Below are positions 1 to 6,167 of a stretch of DNA of 7,168 bases, piece by piece. Both the position numbers and the translations under genes were made by a program. The notes beneath the pieces are model-generated. The model did not search any database and was not told the origin of the DNA. It was given only the letters and a program-made list of their open reading frames with translations. The DNA comes from Burkholderiaceae bacterium (GTDB lineage: Bacteria > Pseudomonadota > Gammaproteobacteria > Burkholderiales > Burkholderiaceae), in assembly GCA_947461335.1 (NCBI GenBank), contig CANHLB010000090.1:1-7168 (forward strand), given 5' to 3'. How positions within the stretch are numbered: the first letter of the stretch is position 1; every line of letters starts with the position of its first letter.

Positions 1-1373
1 ATGTCGTAGTTAATATCAATCCTCTTTACACTGCACGGGAGCTTGAGGCTCAGTTAAGAGATAGCGGCGCTTCCGTGATTGTATTAATGGAGAACTTTGC
101 TCATACCTATCAAGAAATCAAGCCTTTAAATGGTATTCGCCAAGTGATTGTGAGTAGCCCCGGAGAACTGCTTGGCCTCAAAGGTCTGGTAATTAATTGG
201 GTTGCTCGCAATGTAAAAAAGATTATCCCTAGCTGGGATTTTGCCCATATTGCCTTTAAAGAGGCACTGCATATTGGCGCTTCACACCATTTTAAAAAGC
301 CAAATATTTGTCTTGATGACATTGCTTTTTTACAATATACCGGCGGAACCACTGGCACCTCTAAAGGCGCCGTCTTACTCCATAGAAATATTCTTTCGAA
401 CATCATGCAGATTGAGTTATGGCTCAATCCTGGGTTAAAGCAAAAGCCTGAACAGCAGCTGGTATTTTTGTGCGCTTTACCAATGACACATATCTTTGCC
501 TTAACTGCCTGCGCTTTGCTTGGGATAGCGAAGGGTAGCTTATTAATATTGGTCCCTAATCCCCGCGATATCACTGGCTTTATTAAAACGCTCATGAAGC
601 ATCCCAATATCAATATATTTCCAGGGGTAAATACGCTCTTTCATGCGCTCATTCATCGCCCTGAATTTAAAAAAGTCAAATTACCTAATCTACTTGTGAC
701 TATTGGTGGTGGAATGGCAGTCCATAAAAAAACCGCAGATCACTGGCAAGCACTTACCGGTGTTCCGATTGCTCAAGGATATGGTCTCTCTGAAACATCC
801 CCAGTTGTTTGTGTGAATACCCCATTAGAAAAACATTTCACTGGGCACATTGGGATGCCAATCCCAAGTACTAATGTGGTTATTCTTGATGATGATGAAG
901 TCGAGTTAGCTCACGGTACGCCTGGGGAGATTTGTATACAAGGTCCTCAGGTGATGACTGGCTATTGGAATAAGCCAGAGGAGACGCAGCATTGCATGAC
1001 AGATGATGGCTTTTTTAAGTCGGGGGATATTGGTTTTATCACCGAGGAAGGCTATGTTGAAATTGTCGACCGCAAGAAGGATATGATTGTTGTAGCAGGA
1101 TTTAAGGTATTCCCAAATGAAGTGGAAGACCATTTATCTCAAATGGAAGGCATTAAAGAATGTGCCGTGATTGGGGTGCCGCATCGTAAGCTAGGGGAAA
1201 TCGTAAAAGCATATGTTGTCAAAGACAATCACCACTTAACTGAGGCTGATATTTTGCAATATTGCAAAGAGCACATGACGAGTTATAAGCGCCCTAGGAA
1301 GATCGTCTTTATTAACGAGCTCCCTAAATCCAATGTTGGAAAAATATTACGTCGTGAGCTCAGGAACTTATAA
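1..1373 (+). CDS. fadD: Long-chain-fatty-acid--CoA ligase FadD, 5'-truncated by window edge
   Basis: Activates long-chain fatty acids with ATP and CoA, via an acyl-adenylate, to acyl-CoA for beta-oxidation or lipid synthesis; it acts at the inner face of the cytoplasmic membrane. The frame is open from base 3 to TAA 1371-1373, giving 456 visible residues. The first of these (VNINPLYTARELEAQLRDSG) match E. coli FadD from roughly residue 100 of about 560, so the true start lies outside the window; the Met codon at 75 is internal. ANL-superfamily motifs appear in order: P-loop YTGGTTGTSKGA at visible residues 112-123, QGYGLSETSP near 258, the FACS signature with SGDIGF near 340 and DRKKDM near 356, and the C-terminal PKSNVGKILRREL with the adenylation lysine at residue 447. 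No frameshift or missing motif is seen. It converges on the IlvD/Edd gene 18 bp away. Other acyl-CoA synthetases are possible, but the match to FadD runs through the whole protein. Confidence 0.95.
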   Translation, partial: VVVNINPLYTARELEAQLRDSGASVIVLMENFAHTYQEIKPLNGIRQVIVSSPGELLGLKGLVINWVARNVKKIIPSWDFAHIAFKEALHIGASHHFKKPNICLDDIAFLQYTGGTTGTSKGAVLLHRNILSNIMQIELWLNPGLKQKPEQQLVFLCALPMTHIFALTACALLGIAKGSLLILVPNPRDITGFIKTLMKHPNINIFPGVNTLFHALIHRPEFKKVKLPNLLVTIGGGMAVHKKTADHWQALTGVPIAQGYGLSETSPVVCVNTPLEKHFTGHIGMPIPSTNVVILDDDEVELAHGTPGEICIQGPQVMTGYWNKPEETQHCMTDDGFFKSGDIGFITEEGYVEIVDRKKDMIVVAGFKVFPNEVEDHLSQMEGIKECAVIGVPHRKLGEIVKAYVVKDNHHLTEADILQYCKEHMTSYKRPRKIVFINELPKSNVGKILRRELRNL

Positions 1374-1400
1374 GAGTTAGCTCGAGAAATATTATTTTTT
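1356..1400 (+). terminator. Possible weak terminator hairpin between convergent fadD and dehydratase genes
   Basis: GAGCT (1356-1360) pairs with AGCTC (1379-1383), and AACTT (1365-1369) pairs with GAGTT (1374-1378, one T-G wobble). This makes a two-part stem with a 4-base bulge and an ATAA loop at 1370-1373 that includes the fadD stop codon. A run of six T follows at 1395-1400, about 11 bases after the stem, which is further than a classic intrinsic terminator. On the minus strand the same stem is followed by a T5 run after a similar distance, so it might work weakly for both convergent genes. Stem stability was judged by eye only. Confidence 0.3.
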
Positions 1401-3140
1401 GGGTGTTTTGCCAATCATCTTTACAGCTCTCAAGAAATCAAAGTCAACCCCTTGATCAGCTTGTGTAACAGTATCTAAAAAGAGTTTCTTATAACCACGT
1501 TCTGCAGTTGGAGAAGTGATAGGATGATCTTTCATGCGCTTTGCTAATTCTTCTTCAGAGATTAATAAGCTGATCTCACGATTCTTAACACTTAAACGTA
1601 TGCGGTCACCGTTACGAACTTGGGCTAAGGGGCCACCGATGGCAGACTCAGGAGTAACGTGCAGCACAATCGTGCCAAATGCTGTGCCACTCATGCGGCC
1701 ATCAGAGATACGGACAATGTCTTTGACGCCAGCACGTGCTAATTTCATGGGAATAGGGATATAGCCAGCTTCTGGCATACCTGGAGCGCCTTTAGGTCCG
1801 ATATTCTTCAGCACTAAGATGTCATCGGCTGTGACATCTAAATCAGGGCTGTCAATGCGGTTTGCTAAGTCAGCCGCATCTTCAAAGACTACGGCGCGAC
1901 CTTCATGTTCCATGAGTTTTTCATTGGCAGCGGATTGTTTAATGATTGCGCCACCTGGAGCAAGATTGCCATGTAAGACAGCAATACTGCCACGCGGATA
2001 AATAGGATTATCTATTTTGCGAACCACATCTTGTTTAAAGCTAGGGGGAGCTGCATCGATTTCTTCGCCGAGGGTTCTACCGCTGACAGTCATTGCATTA
2101 AGCTTGAGAAGTGGCTTTAGTTCACGTAACAGAGTGGTCATGCCACCAGCATCATGAAAATTTTCCATGTAATGGTCGCCAGAGGGCTTTAAGTCTACTA
2201 GAACAGGAGTTTCATTACCCATCTTATCTAAGGCGGCTAGGTCAATCTCGAGACCCATGCGACCAGCAATAGCAGCTAAGTGAACAATGCCGTTAGTAGA
2301 GCCACCTATCGCAAGCAATACTCGTATCGCATTTTCAAAAGCATCAGCACTCAGAATCTTATCAATTGTTAAGCCATCTTTTGCCATCTGCACTGCACAA
2401 GTACCTGTCTCTTCTGCAATGCGAATACGATCTGCAGTTACCGCAGGGGGTGTTGCGCCACCAGGCACGGTCATGCCTAGTGCTTCAGCTATACAAGCCA
2501 TCGTACTTGCAGTGCCCATGACCGAGCAAGTGCCAACACTCGCGACGAGCTGGTCATTCACTTCGTCTTTTTCTATTTCATCAATTTCGCCGGCACGGAA
2601 TTTGCCCCAGTAACGACGACAGTCGGTACATGCGCCGACACGTTCACTGCGATGAGAGCCCGTGAGCATTGAGCCTGTAATGAGTTGAATGGCTGGTAAG
2701 CCTGCAGATGCAGCGCCCATCAATTGCGCAGGTACCGTTTTATCGCAACCGCCAATCATGACCACAGCATCCATTGGTTGTGCTCGCAACATTTCTTCGG
2801 TATCCATCGACATGAGGTTGCGCAGATACATACTAGTAGGCGCAGCAAAACTTTCATGAATAGAAATTGTTGGAAATTCCATGGGCAATCCGCCTGCAAG
2901 CATGACGCCTCGTTTTACCGCTTCAAGCAGTTGTGGCATATTGCCGTGGCAGGGGTTATAGGCGCTGCCAGTATTAATAATGCCAATGACAGGACGATCT
3001 AAGGCGCTATTGGTATATCCAGCACCTTTAATAAAGGCCTTGCGTAAAAATAAAGAGAAGCCCTTGTCACCATAACTAGTCAGACCTTTTCGCAAACCTG
3101 ATTCGGAAACGGTTTTAGGATCTTTTGGCTTTGTGCTCAT
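1392..3140 (-). CDS. IlvD/Edd family dehydratase, sugar-acid (arabinonate/xylonate) type motifs
   Basis: A 582-residue, apparently complete iron-sulfur dehydratase that removes water from a 2,3-dihydroxy acid to give a 2-keto acid in the cytoplasm. Likely cluster cysteines are C64 (YNPCHGNM), C132 (GGCDKTVPA) and C205 (GTCSVMGTAS). As I recall, the structurally known L-arabinonate dehydratase of Rhizobium leguminosarum uses cysteines 59, 127 and 200, which have identical spacings of 68 and 73. E96, D133 and K134 (possible carbamylated lysine) fit the Mg2+ site, and S484 in SDGRMSGTAFGT fits the catalytic serine. Valine/isoleucine-pathway IlvD normally reads GGCDKNMPG and has a different N-terminal region, so this is probably a paralogue acting on a sugar acid or similar substrate; databases may still call it dihydroxy-acid dehydratase. 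The ATG at 3140 has only a weak GAAGA-type ribosome site. The 73-bp gap to the barrel gene upstream shows no convincing promoter. The substrate cannot be read from sequence. Confidence 0.9.
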   Translation of the reverse strand: MSTKPKDPKTVSESGLRKGLTSYGDKGFSLFLRKAFIKGAGYTNSALDRPVIGIINTGSAYNPCHGNMPQLLEAVKRGVMLAGGLPMEFPTISIHESFAAPTSMYLRNLMSMDTEEMLRAQPMDAVVMIGGCDKTVPAQLMGAASAGLPAIQLITGSMLTGSHRSERVGACTDCRRYWGKFRAGEIDEIEKDEVNDQLVASVGTCSVMGTASTMACIAEALGMTVPGGATPPAVTADRIRIAEETGTCAVQMAKDGLTIDKILSADAFENAIRVLLAIGGSTNGIVHLAAIAGRMGLEIDLAALDKMGNETPVLVDLKPSGDHYMENFHDAGGMTTLLRELKPLLKLNAMTVSGRTLGEEIDAAPPSFKQDVVRKIDNPIYPRGSIAVLHGNLAPGGAIIKQSAANEKLMEHEGRAVVFEDAADLANRIDSPDLDVTADDILVLKNIGPKGAPGMPEAGYIPIPMKLARAGVKDIVRISDGRMSGTAFGTIVLHVTPESAIGGPLAQVRNGDRIRLSVKNREISLLISEEELAKRMKDHPITSPTAERGYKKLFLDTVTQADQGVDFDFLRAVKMIGKTPKK

Positions 3141-3213
3141 ATTTGTCTTCGGAATGATTTCTAGTAATTAAAGGCTATTGAGATAGATTGTAGTCATAGG
3201 AGGGTTACAACGC

Positions 3214-4113
3214 CTATAAGCCACCACCCCAACGGTATTGCCACGAAATTCCGACTGCGTGATAGCTCGTATCAGTCCGCGAATACACGCCCTTACTACC
3301 GCTTAAGCGGATCGAATTATGTTTATCAATTGGGTAGGATAGGGTGCTACCAAAGCGCCAATTTTCCTGAGAGCCGCTCACAGACATGCCATTAACGTAG
3401 GTTTGTCCACCCGTGAAATAGGTTGCATCTGCAGAAATCCAAGCTGTATTAGGAAGGTAGTAAATCACGTGGCTTTCAGCTGAATAGACTGGATTTTGCG
3501 ACAAAGTATTGCTACCCATAAAACTGTTGTTGTTGGTGTAAATAGTTGCCATTCCAGCTAATTCAAGGCGCCATGGACCTACTGCTTGCGATGCTCCAAA
3601 CCCTGGCTGAATGAGTGAGCGATTGCCGCCTACATTGACGATCTGGCTACTGTTATAGCTGCCCCAAGGAAGAGTGGCAGCAATACTCGCACCAATAATG
3701 AGATCCTGTTGATAGTTTTGAAACTGGCTGGTCGTCAGAGCAGGTGCTCCATATAGATTGACCGAAGCCTTAATCATCGGATCAGAAAGTCCTTCAGCCG
3801 AAGCATTGAGGGCTTGACCCCCAACTGCTCCGCTGCCTGACAATTGTGCGTAGGGCAGTACGATAGTGAGCCTTCCGGATTGTCCGGCTACATCTAACAC
3901 ATGGGTAAGACTAAGCGCTTCAGTAGTTAAGTGATATGAGCCACTTTTAGCCTGCGCAATACCACCAGTAATAAAGTTTATGCCGATTGGCGCGTTAGAG
4001 TAGGCGCGTGCTTCTATCTCCTGTGCATTAACTTGTAGGGCAAAAAGTGAAATACAGCAAAAGACAAAAAGACGAAATACCAGCTGCCGTACTAAATACA
4101 GGGTGTGCTTCAA
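3214..4113 (-). CDS. Exported outer-membrane barrel-type 'transporter' (Phenol_MetA_deg-like)
   Basis: Resembles proteins annotated as transporter or 'putative MetA-pathway of phenol degradation' (Pfam PF13557), predicted outer-membrane beta-barrels often near catabolic genes; transport itself is not well proven for the family. With the TTG start at 4113-4111 it has 299 residues: a signal peptide at 1-30 (basic start KHTLYLVRQ, hydrophobic core LFVFCCISLFAL, cleavage VNA/QE), then family-like EARAYSNAPIGINF (34-47), a DP..KASVNLYGAPAL stretch (111-126), LPWGSYN (148-154) and the ending WQYRWGGGL. The mature part has the alternating, Gly/Ser/Asn/Tyr-rich pattern of barrel strands, although the last residue is Leu rather than the usual Phe. 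There is no ATG. Another TTG at 4143 would add ten residues (309 in all), overlapping the membrane-protein gene by 29 bases. I prefer 4113 because it follows that gene's stop by one base and gives a normal-length signal peptide. The ligand is unknown. Confidence 0.82.
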   Translation of the reverse strand: MKHTLYLVRQLVFRLFVFCCISLFALQVNAQEIEARAYSNAPIGINFITGGIAQAKSGSYHLTTEALSLTHVLDVAGQSGRLTIVLPYAQLSGSGAVGGQALNASAEGLSDPMIKASVNLYGAPALTTSQFQNYQQDLIIGASIAATLPWGSYNSSQIVNVGGNRSLIQPGFGASQAVGPWRLELAGMATIYTNNNSFMGSNTLSQNPVYSAESHVIYYLPNTAWISADATYFTGGQTYVNGMSVSGSQENWRFGSTLSYPIDKHNSIRLSGSKGVYSRTDTSYHAVGISWQYRWGGGL

Positions 4114-4117
4114 ATCA
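4111..4117 (-). promoter_or_regulatory. Stop-start junction TGATTTG, likely translational coupling
   Basis: On the minus strand the membrane-protein gene stops with TGA (4117-4115), and one base later a TTG (4113-4111) can begin the barrel-protein gene. No strong Shine-Dalgarno stands before it; the nearest purine stretch is AAGCGAAGC, inside the end of the previous gene. Close stop-start spacing with a weak start codon is typical of re-initiation by the ribosome that has just terminated. The start choice is inferred, not proven. Confidence 0.45.
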
Positions 4118-4654
4118 ATGCTTCGCTTGGTTTCTATCGCCAAAAAAGAGATTCATCATCTTATCTCTACCCATAATTAACTTCATGCCAGTAAAGATCA
4201 AATAAGGCCAAACGATGAGCCAGTAAACAATACACATAGCAAGCACCTTTAGAGGATTAGATTGACCAAAGTCTGCCATCGAGTCTATAAAGCTCTTGCC
4301 CTTAATCAGTCCATGAATTCCAGCCTCTAGATAGTTCAGTGAGAGTACTACCAGTAAGTAAATGAGAGATTCAATAAACAGTGATTTTAGAATTCCATAG
4401 TCTTTATTCACTTTAATGGGAACGATTGCCTGTCCAATCAACATAAATTTGGCACATAAACCCGCTTTGATGAGCGAAATTCCAAATATGGATAAAGGTA
4501 TGGGCCTTTCATTTAAAGAGGTCGCAGCTAAAAATGTTAGCGCACAAAACCAAGACGCAAAATAGACGGATAAGAAAAATGCTTCTTTAGCTTCTTCTTC
4601 TACTTTATTGATAAAAGGATGAGGTTTGGGATTTGTATCTGGAGGAATATTCAT
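4115..4654 (-). CDS. Four-helix integral membrane protein of unknown function
   Basis: I do not recognise a named family. The 179 residues show a proline-rich cytosolic-looking start (PPDTNPKPHP), an acidic amphipathic stretch (KVEEEAKEAF) and four hydrophobic segments at about 25-46, 54-79, 89-109 and 134-162, so it should sit in the inner membrane. Helices 2 and 3 hold the polar residues K63, K69 and E95, and E110 and H114 lie at the end of helix 3. That gives a faint likeness, by layout only, to short four-helix 'hypothetical' membrane proteins of proteobacteria with an AK.ML motif. The ATG at 4654 has no clear Shine-Dalgarno. It lies 40 bp after the U32 gene, and its stop is one base from the preferred start of the barrel-protein gene, so it is probably expressed with both. 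No signal peptide, enzyme motif or transporter signature is seen, and a function cannot be assigned. Confidence 0.8.
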   Translation of the reverse strand: MNIPPDTNPKPHPFINKVEEEAKEAFFLSVYFASWFCALTFLAATSLNERPIPLSIFGISLIKAGLCAKFMLIGQAIVPIKVNKDYGILKSLFIESLIYLLVVLSLNYLEAGIHGLIKGKSFIDSMADFGQSNPLKVLAMCIVYWLIVWPYLIFTGMKLIMGRDKMMNLFFGDRNQAKH

Positions 4655-4694
4655 CGGAGCATTTCAATAGTACTTCAAACACTTAGACTAATGA

Positions 4695-5996
4695 TTAGCA
4701 GTTCGCACAAGCACTAGATTGTTCAACAGGAGCTGGTTCTTGGGTGTAACGGGCGATAAAGGCATGCTTGCTATGTAGGGGCAATTTGATCCAGACAAAA
4801 TGCCCTGATCCAGGCGCCACATCAATTGACTCACCCTTCATATTCCACATCGCATCAAGTATCAGATCTTGATTGCCTTGAGGTTCAATAATCTCGAGCC
4901 GATCACCTACGGCAAAGCGGTTTTTAACATCTACCTTAATGCGACCCGATGATGGATCGATTTCTAAGGTTTCCCCAACATAGAGGCTTCTGCCAGAAAG
5001 TGAGTAGCCTCTCATGTAGAGTTGATACTCTTTGTCATGATGACGCTCATAAAAGCCATCGGTGTAACCGCGATTAGCAAGGCCCTCTAAGTTACCAAGC
5101 AAGGTGGTATTAAATGGCCTGCCAGCAACAGCATCATCAATTGCTGAGCGATAAGACTGGCATGTACGGGATACGTAATAAGGCGACTTGGTACGGCCCT
5201 CAATCTTGAAGGAGTCGACGCCCATCTTGGTTAATCGTTCGATATGCTCAACAGCCCGTAAATCCTTAGAGTTCATGATGTAAGTGCCATGTTCATCTTC
5301 TTCCATGGGCATTAAGTCATCGGGTCTTTTAGATTCTTGGAGCAGAACTACATCACCACTGGAGGTTTGTTGACCAGGTTTGACTTTGTAATCCCAGCGA
5401 CAGGCGTTAGTGCAGGCCCCTTGATTAGGATCACGATGAGACATGTACCCTGAGAGTAAGCAGCGGCCAGAGTAGGCAATGCACAATGCGCCATGCACAA
5501 ATACCTCGAGCTCCATCTCGGGGCAGTCTTGACGAACTTCTTCAATTTCATCAAAAGAGAGTTCACGTGACAAAATAACCCTGCTAATACCAACCGAGCG
5601 CCAGAATTTAGCGGAGGCACCATTCACCGTATTAGCTTGTACTGATAAATGGATAGGCATATCTGGCCATGCTTCTCTAGCCATCATGATTAAACCCGGA
5701 TCAGACATGATGAGTGCATCAGGTTTTAAATCAACAACCGGAGACATATCTTTAATATAGGTACGGGTTTTTGCACCATGAGGTAATAAGTTCGAAACTA
5801 AATAAAACTTTTTACCGAGATCATGCGCAGTATCAATTCCTTGCTTGAGAACTTCGATTTTTCCAAAATCGTTGTTGCGTACTCGTAAAGAATAGCGAGG
5901 CTGGCCAGCATAAATTGCATCAGCGCCGAATTCAAAAGCAGTGCGTAGCATCGCAAGGCTACCGGCTGGGGCTAGGAGTTCTGGGGTTTTAGTCAT
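4695..5996 (-). CDS. trhP: U32 family protein TrhP/YegQ-like, tRNA uridine-34 hydroxylation
   Basis: Very close to E. coli YegQ (TrhP), one of the proteins needed for prephenate-dependent 5-hydroxylation of uridine 34 in tRNA wobble positions; the old name 'U32 peptidase' is probably misleading for this branch. Of 433 residues (E. coli about 453), the start PELLAPAGSL, then AGQPRYSLRVRNN (30-42), IMSDPGLIMMARE (96-108), HLSVQAN (116-122) and SRELSFDEIEEVR (143-155) align directly. The U32 signature EVFVHGALCIAYSGRCLLS is at 164-182. C172, C179, C195 and C199 (CTNAC) are the likely iron-sulfur ligands. The C-terminal U32_C-type domain is at about 345-420. Compared with E. coli, the loop after CTNACRW is shorter, and there is an added Cys-rich tail ending CANC (C430, C433). 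The ATG at 5996 agrees with YegQ's N terminus; its ribosome site is weak. It is the first gene of the minus-strand run and diverges from the hydrolase gene. Confidence 0.93.
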   Translation of the reverse strand: MTKTPELLAPAGSLAMLRTAFEFGADAIYAGQPRYSLRVRNNDFGKIEVLKQGIDTAHDLGKKFYLVSNLLPHGAKTRTYIKDMSPVVDLKPDALIMSDPGLIMMAREAWPDMPIHLSVQANTVNGASAKFWRSVGISRVILSRELSFDEIEEVRQDCPEMELEVFVHGALCIAYSGRCLLSGYMSHRDPNQGACTNACRWDYKVKPGQQTSSGDVVLLQESKRPDDLMPMEEDEHGTYIMNSKDLRAVEHIERLTKMGVDSFKIEGRTKSPYYVSRTCQSYRSAIDDAVAGRPFNTTLLGNLEGLANRGYTDGFYERHHDKEYQLYMRGYSLSGRSLYVGETLEIDPSSGRIKVDVKNRFAVGDRLEIIEPQGNQDLILDAMWNMKGESIDVAPGSGHFVWIKLPLHSKHAFIARYTQEPAPVEQSSACANC

Positions 5997-6093
5997 AGCC
6001 GCTATTTTAGTGTGCTTGTATGGTTTTAGGTATTAGGGTGTTTTAGGCCATTTCTTGTGGAGAAAGGGTCATAAATAGGTGGAATTCCCCGTT

Positions 6094-6120
6094 TTGATAC
6101 CTCCTCAGGAATGCTATATT
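6094..6120 (+). promoter_or_regulatory. Candidate sigma70 promoter for the alpha/beta-hydrolase gene
   Basis: TTGATA at 6094-6099 (5 of 6 to TTGACA) and TATATT at 6115-6120 (5 of 6 to TATAAT) are separated by 15 bases, shorter than the ideal 17. Transcription would begin near 6127 and give a leader of about 40 bases before GTG 6168. No equally good promoter was found in the opposite direction for the U32 gene. Confidence 0.4.
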
Positions 6121-6141
6121 GGCCCATAAAAATGAAATTAA

Positions 6142-6155
6142 AGGGCATAAGCCCT
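6142..6155 (+). repeat. Small inverted repeat (hairpin) in hydrolase leader
   Basis: AGGGC (6142-6146) and GCCCT (6151-6155) form a perfect five-pair stem around the loop ATAA. It ends directly before the purine-rich ribosome binding site. There is no T-run after it, so it is not a terminator. It may shape access to the ribosome site or be chance. Confidence 0.4.
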
Positions 6156-6162
6156 AAGGGAG
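6156..6162 (+). promoter_or_regulatory. Ribosome binding site deciding the GTG start of the hydrolase
   Basis: AAGGGAG lies five bases before GTG 6168. The in-frame alternatives ATG 6111 and ATG 6132 lack a correctly spaced site, and ATG 6111 would lie upstream of the predicted transcript start. This favours GTG, which also gives a compact signal peptide. Confidence 0.6.
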
Positions 6163-6167
6163 ACGAA

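Noticed and set aside
110..613. Long minus-strand open frame of 167 codons opposite fadD
   Set aside because: It lies fully inside the well-supported fadD frame, and its translation has no recognisable domain; it is a shadow frame.
1731..1740. Perfect palindrome AGCACGTGCT
   Set aside because: It sits inside dehydratase coding sequence and is short enough to be chance; no partner sites were seen.
2287..3002. Plus-strand open frames opposite the dehydratase gene (2287-2613 and 2724-3002)
   Set aside because: Both overlap conserved dehydratase motifs in the antisense direction and show no ribosome site or family resemblance.
4688..4698. Palindrome CTAATGATTAG over the U32 stop codon
   Set aside because: Short and AT-rich, with no T-run after it on the minus strand; not a credible terminator or operator by itself.
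6043..6106. AGGAGG on the minus strand (6101-6106) followed by a nine-residue frame (ATG at 6072, stop at 6043), a possible leader peptide for the U32 gene
   Set aside because: The ribosome-like site is about 30 bases from the ATG, far too distant, and the peptide has no attenuator character.
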